From NCBI GenBank assembly GCA_964432825.1, contig CAYSOX010000006.1:1-64000 (forward strand): a stretch of DNA of 64,000 nucleotides, read 5' to 3'. The stretch is from UMGS1908 sp964432825 (GTDB lineage Bacteria; Bacillota; Clostridia; Christensenellales; UBA1242). The translations under genes and the position numbers were made by a program. Below, piece after piece: positions 26,867-34,304 of this stretch. Each line of letters starts with the position of its first letter. Position 1 is the stretch's first letter. A model generated the notes under the pieces. The model made no database searches, was not told the origin of the DNA, and was given only the letters and a program-made list of their open reading frames with translations.

Positions 26867-27694
26867 TTAAATAATTATGCCTAATAATAGTTTTAAAATT
26901 GCTAGCACACCTAAAAAACCTAGAAAACGAACAAACCAAATTATAAAGTTTACTTTTTTATCAGATTTAAAAAATAATCCCCAAACGACGATTCTTTCAG
27001 CGGGGCTTAAAAAGATTCTTAAAATACCCAAAGCATTTGGGAAAAAGTAAAATCCTTTTTCTTCCAGATAGTCACACATTATTAGTTTGCACGAAATATT
27101 CTTGGTTTTGCATGGACCGGTGCACATAAATTTGCAAGTTTTTGGGCAACAGCCCGTGGTGGTTTTGAAGTCTCTAGCACGATGTTTTGAACAGCGATTG
27201 TCTTTAAAATCGCACATATTATGCTCGGAATTTTCTAGGTCAAGATAATTGCACGCATAGTTTATTGCCGTGGAAGTTTTTTTGAAAAATGGGGTGCAAA
27301 GGGAGGTGTTTATCATAAACTCCAACATTTTGTGGTTATTATTTTTGCGGTTTGTTAAGTTTTCAACAAAAAGGGTGGTTGAAAATTGATTTTTAAAATG
27401 CCTGTTGGCAAAACGCAATATTTTTGTTGTGATTTTATACAACTGTATTAATTGCTTAACATTTTCCTTTTGAATTTGTTTTGTTTCGGTCTTTGATGAA
27501 CCATAAAGCATTTTCCCCAAGTTTAGGGAAGTAAAATCAATAACAAATTTGTGGGATAAATTATTTAAGTTAGAATCATTATTTAATTTATTTTGTTTAA
27601 CATAATTTTTAAAGGACTTAAAACAATTTTTATCCAAATTTATTTCAAAGCATTGGTCGGGTTTTGTATCAAAATTTTCTATAGTGTATTTCAT
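26867..27694 (-). CDS. Cys-rich protein with C-terminal membrane helix (unrecognised)
   Basis: The 275-residue protein is not recognised. I start it at the ATG at 27694 (MKYTIENFDTKPDQCF), because the TTG farther upstream is itself part of a promoter (27701-27730) whose -10 box ends 6 bases before this ATG. Residues 1-150 are polar. About 150-210 are Cys-rich, with clusters such as TGCCPKTCKFMCTGPCKT and further CxxC-like spacing, probably a metal or disulfide site. Residues 235-275 hold two hydrophobic segments (one about FIIWFVRFLGFLGVLAILK). There is no ribosome site, so a leaderless mRNA is likely. The amidase gene lies upstream on the same strand with its own start. Confidence 0.7.
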   Translation of the reverse strand: MKYTIENFDTKPDQCFEINLDKNCFKSFKNYVKQNKLNNDSNLNNLSHKFVIDFTSLNLGKMLYGSSKTETKQIQKENVKQLIQLYKITTKILRFANRHFKNQFSTTLFVENLTNRKNNNHKMLEFMINTSLCTPFFKKTSTAINYACNYLDLENSEHNMCDFKDNRCSKHRARDFKTTTGCCPKTCKFMCTGPCKTKNISCKLIMCDYLEEKGFYFFPNALGILRIFLSPAERIVVWGLFFKSDKKVNFIIWFVRFLGFLGVLAILKLLLGIII

Positions 27695-27700
27695 AGCTGA

Positions 27701-27730
27701 ATTATATAATATGTGGGTGGCATTTGTCAA
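27701..27730 (-). promoter_or_regulatory. Promoter placed for leaderless transcription of the Cys-rich gene
   Basis: On the minus strand TTGACA (27730-27725) and TATAAT (27706-27701) are separated by 18 bases. The usual start point, 7 bases after the -10 box, is the A of the ATG at 27694, so no 5' leader would exist. Confidence 0.7.
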
Positions 27731-27835
27731 ATAATTACAAACTTAATATGTTTTAAATGTGTAAATGGTTTATTTGGTATAAATTTTATTTATTCAATAT
27801 TTTTTTAGCCAATTGGTTATATAAAAGCAATCTGC

Positions 27836-28000
27836 AAAAAGTACCCCAAATGCAAAGCCGTTTAAAATTGATGCTTTAGGGTTGCATATGGTTAAAGAAA
27901 GGGGCGAAATGATGATGACCTCGCATCCATATTAAATAACGAGAGGCATTAAATTGACCGATTTTATCTATATGGAGTTTTTGTTATTCTATCCTTATTA
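27836..28000 (+). pseudogene. Decayed fragment of a PHP-domain phosphoesterase gene
   Basis: Translating from AAAAGT at 27837 gives a peptide with KSTPNAK, DA, VKE, GEMMM and HPY, then an in-frame TAA. It lines up with residues 165-206 of the intact PHP protein encoded at 29052, with 23 of 42 positions the same. A block of about 54 bases is missing, after which ATGGAG and TTATTCTA match again (about 27971-28000). The stop, the deletion and the absence of a start show a relic. It may come from duplication of the gene 1.7 kb away or from an older paralogue. Confidence 0.75.
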
Positions 28001-28051
28001 TTTTTTTTGTTGAGATTTGGTTTTTTTCGTTTTACTTTTTTTTTGTTTAGA

Positions 28052-28759
28052 TTAAATGGTGTTTGCGCCGACATTTAAATAACTTACAACACCTTTATAA
28101 ATTGAGTAGGCAACTTTTTCTTGGTAATCGTCTTGAGTAAGCAAGGTTTCATCTTCGGGATTGGATAAAAAACCACATTCGCATAAAACTATTGGAATAT
28201 CCACACATTTTAGTATGTAATAATCCCCAATTGCAATACCTTTATTGCTTTTTGGTAGGTCGGAGGCAAAACAATTTTGAATGCTCTTTGCTAAAGTTTC
28301 ACTTTCGGGATTTATTGTGTTATAAAAAACTTGGGCACCGCGATTGGCACTTGTAGAAAAACTATTCATATGAATAGAAATCGCAATAGAAGCGTTTGAT
28401 TTTTCTATTATTTCTTTTCGTGCTAGCATATCGCGTTTTTTGTACCCCGAAGAATATGTTCCGTAAAGTCCGTCGGGCGATGTTCGTGTTAAAATCACAT
28501 TAAAATCATTTTTGTCCAACAATGATTTTAATTTATTGCTAATTTTCAGGTTTAATTCACTTTCGGTAACACTGGTGGTTCTTCCGATTGAGCCGGGGTC
28601 AATCCCGCCATGGCCGGGGTCTATAACTATGGTTAGCCCCATATTTGGACTTGCTTTAACGGCAAAAAATGAAGAATTTTTGTAAATGCTAATTGAAAAT
28701 ATAAGGCAGACCGAGACAATCACCAGCATTATATATTTTAATTGAGTTGTATATTTCAT
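28052..28759 (-). CDS. N-acetylmuramoyl-L-alanine amidase (Amidase_3 family)
   Basis: The enzyme cleaves the amide bond between N-acetylmuramic acid and the stem peptide of peptidoglycan. From the ATG at 28759 the protein has 235 residues: a short basic N-terminus, one membrane or signal helix (about 9-26), then the Amidase_3 domain. The zinc ligands are visible as VIDPGHGG (His50), VTESELNL (Glu66) and ISIHMN (His130), and the catalytic Glu sits in LCECGFLSNPED. Size and single-domain layout resemble CwlD of spore formers, but the sequence alone does not show a sporulation role. No ribosome site is seen; a TAAAAT box lies 5 bases before the ATG. An in-frame TTG farther upstream (28903) has no ribosome site. 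Confidence 0.88.
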   Translation of the reverse strand: MKYTTQLKYIMLVIVSVCLIFSISIYKNSSFFAVKASPNMGLTIVIDPGHGGIDPGSIGRTTSVTESELNLKISNKLKSLLDKNDFNVILTRTSPDGLYGTYSSGYKKRDMLARKEIIEKSNASIAISIHMNSFSTSANRGAQVFYNTINPESETLAKSIQNCFASDLPKSNKGIAIGDYYILKCVDIPIVLCECGFLSNPEDETLLTQDDYQEKVAYSIYKGVVSYLNVGANTI

Positions 28760-28966
28760 AGTCAATTTTATGCTTTTGGTAGCCTTATTATGTAAAAGGA
28801 ATTTAAAAGATAGTTTGTCTTTAAAAAATATATTCAGCACGAAATAATTTGTTTTTTTAACAAAAGTTTTAATTTTTTTAAGGCAATAAAATTTAAAAAC
28901 CAACTTTAATTTTGATTGTGCGGAAAAAATTTTTTAATATTCAAGTTGTCTTAAAATTTAAAATGC

Positions 28967-28995
28967 TTTACAAAATAAGGCAAATGCGGTACAAT
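28967..28995 (+). promoter_or_regulatory. Probable promoter of the PHP-domain gene
   Basis: TTTACA (28967-28972) and TACAAT (28990-28995) are separated by 17 bases, about 57 bases before the ATG at 29052. Confidence 0.6.
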
Positions 28996-29051
28996 TAAAG
29001 AGTAGAAGAGTGTTTTTTAACAATCAACAAATAAATAAAAAGGAGCAACAA

Positions 29052-29879
29052 ATGGAATTAGGTGAGGTAGATTTACATATTCATACAACTTGTTCGGATG
29101 GACAATATTCGGTGGATGAAATATTGGAAAAAGCAAAAGAAAGAGGCCTTAAAATAATAGGAATAGTAGACCACGACACAATAAAACATTTTGAGGTTTT
29201 AAGCAAAAGCAAGGTTGCTATTGATATGCTTTTAAACAGGTTCCAAATTTTTGCGGGCGTAGAATTTTCGTGTAAGATTGGAAGTTTGAAAATGCATTTA
29301 ATTGGCTATAGCATCAATTATAAGGACGAGAAAATTGTTAAACTTATTGAAAAGGCGGACGAATTGCGTTTAAAAAAATTATATTGCTATATTGATAGAT
29401 TAAAAAATTTAGATATAAACCTTTCGGATGAGCAAATTGCAAGACTTGAAAAAATTCAGAATGTAGGTCGTGTAGAAATTGCAAAATGTTTGGTTGAAAA
29501 TGGTGTGGTGAAGTCGGTTGATGAGGCGTTTGTAAGCCTATTAAAAAGTGACCCAAATGCAAAGCAGTTGAAACTTGATGCTAGAGAGGTTATTCAGACA
29601 GTTAAAGAAACGGGCGGAATGATGGTAATTGCACATCCATATCAAATAATGAGAGATAATAAATTAACCGAAGAACAGACGGTGGAGGTTTGGAAAACTT
29701 TAATTGAATTAGGTGTAGAAGGAATGGAGTGTTATTATTCTAGTTACACAAAAGAACAGATACAAAAATTGGTGAGTTTTGCAAGCAATAACAAATTAAA
29801 TATAACAATGGGTAGTGATTTTCACGGCGAGAAAATTAAACCTAAAATTAAATTGGGGCAAATTATGTTGAGTGAATAA
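29052..29879 (+). CDS. PHP-domain phosphoesterase
   Basis: The start is the ATG at 29052, preceded by AAGGAG at a spacing of 9 bases. The 275-residue protein is a stand-alone PHP (polymerase and histidinol phosphatase) domain of the TrpH/RNase AM type: DLHIHTTCSDG near the N-terminus, GIVDHDT around 37-43, EFSC with a metal-binding Glu, IAHPYQ around 194-199, and GSDFH near the C-terminus supply the metal ligands. Members hydrolyse phosphate esters such as 3',5'-bisphosphonucleotides or trim 5' RNA ends; which one applies is not decidable here. A relic of a closely related gene lies at 27836. The next gene starts 104 bases downstream from its own promoter. Confidence 0.88.
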   Translation: MELGEVDLHIHTTCSDGQYSVDEILEKAKERGLKIIGIVDHDTIKHFEVLSKSKVAIDMLLNRFQIFAGVEFSCKIGSLKMHLIGYSINYKDEKIVKLIEKADELRLKKLYCYIDRLKNLDINLSDEQIARLEKIQNVGRVEIAKCLVENGVVKSVDEAFVSLLKSDPNAKQLKLDAREVIQTVKETGGMMVIAHPYQIMRDNKLTEEQTVEVWKTLIELGVEGMECYYSSYTKEQIQKLVSFASNNKLNITMGSDFHGEKIKPKIKLGQIMLSE

Positions 29880-29886
29880 ATTTGTT

Positions 29887-29914
29887 TTGAATAATCACAA
29901 AAGTGTGTTACATT
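29887..29914 (+). promoter_or_regulatory. Probable promoter of the nucleotidyltransferase gene
   Basis: TTGAAT (29887-29892) and TACATT (29909-29914) are 16 bases apart, with an extended TGn before the -10 box. The leader then contains a small hairpin of GTGGGGG and CCCTCAC. Confidence 0.5.
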
Positions 29915-29983
29915 AATTATGGTAGTAGTGGGGGTGTTTTCCCTCACAAAACACACAAAAATAAATTTTAGGAGATAAAATAT

Positions 29984-30889
29984 ATGGAATTAGTAATTAT
30001 GGCTGCTGGTATGGGAAGTCGTTTTGGAGGATTGAAACAGATTGAGCCAATCAATAAATATGATGAGTTTATTATTGATTATTCAATTTATGATGCGATT
30101 CGGGTCGGCTTTGACAAGGTGGTGTTTATAATAAAAGAAGAAAATTATGATGTGTTTAGAGAAACTGTTGGCAAACGGGTTGAAAAGCAAATAAGTGTAG
30201 AATATGTTTTTCAGCGATTGGAAGATATCCCAGCGGGCTTTTCAGTTCCAGATGGCAGGGTAAAGCCTTGGGGAACGGCGCATGCAATACTTTGTTGTAA
30301 ACATTCGGTTCATAATAATTTTGTTATTATAAATGCCGATGATTTTTATGGAAAAAATGCATTTGAAGTTATAGGAAATGCATTAAAAAATAGTCTTAGC
30401 GAAAATGCTTTTTATCTTGCGGGATATAGAGTCAAAAATACTTTAACAGATAATGGTGCGGTAAAAAGAGGGGCTTGTAATGTTGAAAATGGGTATTTAA
30501 CAAAGATTGTTGAATGTAGCATTGAATCAAATAATGGCAAAATTATTGCAAGTCCACTAAGTGGTGAGGAAAGTTTTGAAGTGAAGCCAGAAAGTCCGGT
30601 TTCTATGAATATGTTTGGTTTTACTCCAATGATTTTCAATTATTTGGAAAAGCGATTTGTTCAATTTTTATCAAATTTGAAATATTCAAAAGACCCATTA
30701 AAAGCCGAATTTTTAATTCCGGATGTTGTAGATGAAATGGTTGAGCATAATATTGCAACGGTTAAGGTTTTGGACACAACGGCGGTTTGGCACGGTGTTA
30801 CATATAAAGAAGATAAAGAGGAAGTTGTAAACGCTATAGCAGACCTTGTTAAAACGGGTGAATACCCAGAAAAACTATGGAACAATTAA
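29984..30889 (+). CDS. Sugar-1-phosphate nucleotidyltransferase-like protein
   Basis: The 301-residue protein opens with the nucleotidyltransferase signature LVIMAAGMGSRFGGLKQ (NTP-binding loop and catalytic Lys). It continues with VIINADDFYG, the Asp pair that binds the metal and sugar nucleotide, and GTAHAILC in the expected order. Such enzymes join an NTP and a sugar phosphate (or a related phospho-compound) to make an activated sugar. The specific substrate cannot be told; the C-terminal part lacks a left-handed beta-helix acyltransferase domain. The start has AGGAG 9 bases upstream. No sugar-pathway partner is adjacent. Confidence 0.85.
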   Translation: MELVIMAAGMGSRFGGLKQIEPINKYDEFIIDYSIYDAIRVGFDKVVFIIKEENYDVFRETVGKRVEKQISVEYVFQRLEDIPAGFSVPDGRVKPWGTAHAILCCKHSVHNNFVIINADDFYGKNAFEVIGNALKNSLSENAFYLAGYRVKNTLTDNGAVKRGACNVENGYLTKIVECSIESNNGKIIASPLSGEESFEVKPESPVSMNMFGFTPMIFNYLEKRFVQFLSNLKYSKDPLKAEFLIPDVVDEMVEHNIATVKVLDTTAVWHGVTYKEDKEEVVNAIADLVKTGEYPEKLWNN

Positions 30890-31013
30890 AATATACAATA
30901 ATTGAAAATTTTTAAAAAAGTGGTTTAAAATAGTTGATTTTTAGTTATAATGTATAGTAAAATATAATTACCAAACGATGATTTGGATACTAAAAGCAAA
31001 GAGGTAAAAAAAC

Positions 31014-31297
31014 ATGAAAATTTCTGACGTAAGAATTCGCATGGTGAAGAGCGAAACAAGCAAAATCAAGGCATCTGCTTCAATTACTATTGATGAATGT
31101 TTTGTAGTACATGACATCAAGGTTATTGAAGGTAATGAAGGTTTCTTCATTGCTATGCCTAGCCGTAAGACTCCAGATGGAGAATTCAAGGATNNNNNNN
31201 NNNCAAGGATATCGTTCATCCACTAAACACCGAAACTCGTGAAATGATCAAAGAAGTTGTTCTAAAAGCATTCAATGAAGCAAAAGACGCTGAATAG
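31014..31297 (+). CDS. spoVG: Septation/RNA-binding regulator SpoVG (interrupted by an assembly gap)
   Basis: SpoVG is a small nucleic-acid-binding regulator found across Bacillota, first known from septation and sporulation. The first 60 codons read normally (MKISDVRIRMVKSE, then FIAMPSRKTPDGEFKD). Ten Ns (31194-31203) follow, and the sequence resumes with CAAGGAT, the same seven bases that end the left side (31187-31193). Removing the Ns and one copy restores an uninterrupted 88-residue SpoVG with DIVHPLNTETREMIK and a TAG at 31295. As deposited, the 17 extra bases shift the frame. The gene is therefore almost certainly intact in the organism. A GAGG-type ribosome site precedes the ATG. Confidence 0.93.
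31194..31203. other. Scaffold gap of ten Ns
   Basis: The flanks overlap by seven bases (CAAGGAT at 31187-31193 and 31204-31210), so the gap is artificial and its true length is zero with the overlap merged. Confidence 0.95.
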
Positions 31298-31349
31298 TAA
31301 CTTTTAAATATATATTTAATTGTGCTAGAATTATTTCAATAAGTGTTTT

Positions 31350-31380
31350 AAGTTCACTGCCTATTAGGTGGTGAACTTTT
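31350..31380 (+). terminator. Terminator after spoVG
   Basis: AAGTTCACTGCC (31350-31361) pairs with GGTGGTGAACTT (31367-31378) over 12 bp with two G-U pairs and a 5-base loop. A short run of Ts follows. Confidence 0.65.
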
Positions 31381-31464
31381 AAATTGTAGTCTTTAACGAA
31401 AACGACTGCCACTTTAAGCGGAGGTTTGCAATATTATTACGATTGGTAAACATTTAATTATACC

Positions 31465-31740
31465 TTAAGATTCTTTAAACAAATGTTTTTGAAGGTCTAA
31501 ATTATACCTCCAGTTGTAGTGGTCGGTTACACCTTCTTTTTCCATAGTATCTATAATGCTTTCAAGTTCATTTTCAGTGACTGTTGCAGAAGACGATTTT
31601 GTTTTATTTTTAAGTGCCTTCTTTTGAAGCAAATAGAATGGGTAATACAAAAATACTGCAAATTTTAATAAAAAATATACAATACCAGAAAATTTTAAAT
31701 TTGTAAATTTTATTTCGTAGCATTGGCATTTGCTACACTT
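31465..31740 (-). pseudogene. Possible remnant of a CNNM/HlyC-type transporter gene
   Basis: The minus-strand frame is open from about 31740 to the stop at 31465 but has no ribosome site or well-placed start. It encodes a hydrophobic stretch (VYFLLKFAVFLYYPFYLLQ) followed by a linker and VTENELESIIDTMEKEGV. That order resembles the junction between the DUF21 membrane domain and the acidic helical region in CNNM/CorC/hemolysin-C proteins. Neither the rest of the membrane domain nor the CBS pair is present. This is a short match from family knowledge, so a chance small ORF remains possible. Confidence 0.4.
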
Positions 31741-31872
31741 TTGGGTTTAAGGGGTTTTTATCTTATATATTTTATTAAGCCGATTATTGAGAGGTTATAG
31801 TAGTCAAAACTAAGGTTGGTTTGTTGTATAAATATAAATTCATATCGAAATAATATTATTTATTATTTTCAC

Positions 31873-31901
31873 TTGACAAAATGTAACTTTTAATATATAA
31901 T
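31873..31901 (+). promoter_or_regulatory. Sigma-A promoter of rpmE
   Basis: A perfect consensus pair, TTGACA (31873-31878) and TATAAT (31896-31901), with a 17-base spacer lies 40 bases before the rpmE start. Confidence 0.85.
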
Positions 31902-31941
31902 TTATTCGTTAAAATGAACTTGCAAACATAAGGAGAGAATT

Positions 31942-32151
31942 ATGAAAGAGAATACACATCCAGATTATCATGAAGTTTCTGTTGAATGTGCTTGTGGAAA
32001 TAAGTTTACCACTCGTAGCACAAAGAGCGGAGATGTTATCAAACTAGAAATCTGCAACAAGTGTCACCCATTCTTTACTGGTACTCAGAAGTTAGTTGAT
32101 AGTGGCGGAAGAGTAGACAGATTCAATAGAAGATACGGCAACAACAAGTAG
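31942..32151 (+). CDS. rpmE: 50S ribosomal protein L31 (zinc-binding form)
   Basis: L31 binds 5S and 23S rRNA and helps bridge the ribosomal subunits. The 69-residue protein keeps the zinc-ligand set of the C+ form, ECACGNKF with CxC and ICNKCHPFFTG with CxxC. Zinc-containing L31 is often a zinc store replaced by a Cys-free paralogue in starvation; no paralogue is in the window. AAGGAG precedes the ATG, and a consensus promoter and two downstream hairpins make it a well-defined unit. Confidence 0.97.
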   Translation: MKENTHPDYHEVSVECACGNKFTTRSTKSGDVIKLEICNKCHPFFTGTQKLVDSGGRVDRFNRRYGNNK

Positions 32152-32162
32152 TGAATTTTTAG

Positions 32163-32200
32163 AATGTAAGTGCACATGTTTTGTACTTACATTATTTTTA
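32163..32200 (+). terminator. Terminator after rpmE
   Basis: AATGTAAGT (32163-32171) and ACTTACATT (32185-32193) form a 9-bp stem, followed by an AT-rich ATTTTTATT tail. Confidence 0.75.
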
Positions 32201-32241
32201 TTGCGGGGTAACCATAGTTTTTTTGGTATCTCGCAATTTTT
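32200..32241 (+). terminator. Second hairpin between rpmE and prmC
   Basis: ATTGCG (32200-32205) pairs with CGCAAT (32232-32237), with inner pairing of GTAACCA and TGGTATC, and a T-run follows. It begins where the first terminator ends and stops 17 bases before prmC, so it could be a backup terminator or an attenuator for prmC. Confidence 0.55.
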
Positions 32242-32258
32242 ATTGAATGGGGTAAATT

Positions 32259-33074
32259 ATGAAATCAAATGAATTGAAGGCATTGCTCACAAAAATGGAT
32301 AGTAAGAGAATTGTTGAGTCGTCGGATATAGATTGGATTATTGTTGAAAGTGCCAAAGTTAGGCGTTCGGAAATTCCTTTAGGTGTTGAAATTCCGCAAA
32401 CCAGTGTTTTAAAAGCGGTAGATATAATGAAAGAGCGAATGGCTGGAAAGCCCTTGGCTTATTGCATTGGGTCACAGGAATTTTACGGAAGAAAATTTTT
32501 TGTAAACAATAATACATTGATTCCAAGACCGGAAACTGAGGAACTTGTGGCACTTATTTTAAAAGAGGTTCAGACGGGTTTTGGGCTGGATATTGGCACG
32601 GGTTCGGGTGCAATTGCAATAAGTTTAAATCTTGAAAATAAAAATATTAAAATGATGGCGGTAGATATTAGTTCGGGGGCTATTGAGGTGGCTTCCAAAA
32701 ATGCAAAAGAACTAGGGGCGGATGTCGAAATTGTATATAGTAATTTGTTTGATGGATTAAAGAATAGAAAATTTGATTTTGTGGTTTCCAATCCTCCATA
32801 TATAAAAAGTGAGGATATAAAACACCTTGAAGATGTCGTAAAAGATTATGAACCACATTTGGCACTAGATGGCGGTGAAGATGGATTAGATTTTTATAGA
32901 CAAATTATTAAAGATAGTGTAAACTATTTAGTAGATGGTGGAAAGATTTTTTTTGAGGTTGGAGAGAGTGAGGCTGAAGAAGTTTTTAATTTACTTAAAA
33001 AAGATTATAAAGACATTGAAATTAAGAAAGATTTAGAAGGGGTAGCGAGAATTGTTTTTGCTACTAAAAAGTGA
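32259..33074 (+). CDS. prmC: Release factor glutamine methyltransferase PrmC
   Basis: PrmC N5-methylates the glutamine of the GGQ motif in RF1 and RF2, using S-adenosylmethionine. The 271-residue protein has the N-terminal substrate-binding helices (about 1-80), RPETEEL, the SAM-binding DIGTGSGAIAISL (about 109-121) and the catalytic NPPY in VVSNPPYIKSED. The ribosome site is weak (GGGG, 11 bases). Its TGA lies just before the prfA start, so the methylase and one of its substrates are made from the same mRNA. Both substrates, prfA and prfB, are in this window. Confidence 0.95.
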   Translation: MKSNELKALLTKMDSKRIVESSDIDWIIVESAKVRRSEIPLGVEIPQTSVLKAVDIMKERMAGKPLAYCIGSQEFYGRKFFVNNNTLIPRPETEELVALILKEVQTGFGLDIGTGSGAIAISLNLENKNIKMMAVDISSGAIEVASKNAKELGADVEIVYSNLFDGLKNRKFDFVVSNPPYIKSEDIKHLEDVVKDYEPHLALDGGEDGLDFYRQIIKDSVNYLVDGGKIFFEVGESEAEEVFNLLKKDYKDIEIKKDLEGVARIVFATKK

Positions 33075-33082
33075 GGAAAGAA

Positions 33083-34159
33083 ATGATTGAAAAGTTGAAA
33101 GAAATGAAATTGAAGTTTTTGGAGTTGACCGAACTTATTGGCGACCCCGCTGTTATAGCAGATATTGACCGATGGAAAAAACTTTGTAAAGAACATTCGG
33201 ATATGGAAGATATAATTGCAAAGTATGACGAATATGTTAAGACGGAAGAAGATTTAAAGAGTGCTGAAGAGTTAAAGAATTCGGAAACTGATAGCGAGAT
33301 GATAGAACTTGCGAATGAAGAGATTAATGAGAAAAAACATCAATTGACTCAAATTGAAGAAGAGTTAAAAGTTTTATTGTTGCCAAAGGATGAAAATGAC
33401 GATAAAAATGTAATTATTGAAATTCGTGCTGGTGCTGGTGGTGACGAGGCAGGGCTTTTTGGTATGGAACTTAAGAGAATGTACACATTATGGGCAGAGA
33501 AGCATAGATTTTCGGTGGAGGAGATTGACGGAAATTACACCGAGGCGGGCGGATTAAAAGAGTGTACATTTATGATTAAGGGGAAAAATGTATATAGTTT
33601 AATGAAGTTTGAAAGTGGTGTTCATAGAGTTCAAAGAGTTCCAGTGACAGAAAGCCAAGGTAGGGTTCATACATCAACGGCAACTGTTGCAGTTCTTCCA
33701 GAGCAAAACGAAGTTAATATCGAAATTAATGAAAAAGATTTAGAAATTGATACCTATCGTAGTAGTGGTGCGGGTGGTCAGCATGTCAATAAAACTGAAA
33801 GTGCTATAAGAATTACCCATAAGCCAACAGGAATGGTTGTTGCATGCCAAGATGAGCGTTCACAAATTAAAAATCGCGAAAGAGCGATGAGCATTTTAAA
33901 AAGCAAATTGTATGATTATTATAAGACTCAAGCCGATGCTGAATATGCGGATAGAAGGCGAGGACAAATTGGTAGTGGTGAGCGATGTGAGAAAATTAGG
34001 ACTTATAATTTCCCGCAAAATCGAATTACCGACCATAGAATCAATTTTACAATGTACTCATTGGATAACTATATGAATGGGGATATTGATGATATGATTT
34101 CAGCACTTGCACTTTCTGAAAGACAAAGATTATTAATGAGCAAAAATTACTCATACTAA
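33083..34159 (+). CDS. prfA: Peptide chain release factor 1
   Basis: RF1 reads UAA and UAG stops. I place the start at the ATG at 33083 (MIEKLKEMKLKFLEL), which has GAGGAAAG 2-9 bases upstream; an in-frame GTG at 33071 overlaps the prmC stop and is less likely. The 358-residue protein has the PxT tripeptide (RVPVTESQGR) that recognises UAG/UAA and the GGQ loop (RSSGAGGQHVNKTES). Length is normal. It follows prmC closely and is presumably in the same mRNA. Confidence 0.96.
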   Translation: MIEKLKEMKLKFLELTELIGDPAVIADIDRWKKLCKEHSDMEDIIAKYDEYVKTEEDLKSAEELKNSETDSEMIELANEEINEKKHQLTQIEEELKVLLLPKDENDDKNVIIEIRAGAGGDEAGLFGMELKRMYTLWAEKHRFSVEEIDGNYTEAGGLKECTFMIKGKNVYSLMKFESGVHRVQRVPVTESQGRVHTSTATVAVLPEQNEVNIEINEKDLEIDTYRSSGAGGQHVNKTESAIRITHKPTGMVVACQDERSQIKNRERAMSILKSKLYDYYKTQADAEYADRRRGQIGSGERCEKIRTYNFPQNRITDHRINFTMYSLDNYMNGDIDDMISALALSERQRLLMSKNYSY

Positions 34160-34304
34160 AATTGTTAAAGAGTGGTGAGTGTGGTCACATTTTCTAGAAC
34201 TGAGGGGTTGCACATTGGAAAATGTAGGTTACTTTTTTGCAGTGCTATATTAATTAAAATAAGCAGTTAGTTTTGTTAGTAAATTTTGGGAGGGCAATTT
34301 TCGA

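Larger units (their letters stand above)
31298..31941. other. Region between spoVG and rpmE
   Basis: This 644-base stretch contains the spoVG terminator (31350-31380), a minus-strand gene remnant (31465-31740) and the rpmE promoter (31873-31901). The remainder is AT-rich and unremarkable. Confidence 0.5.
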
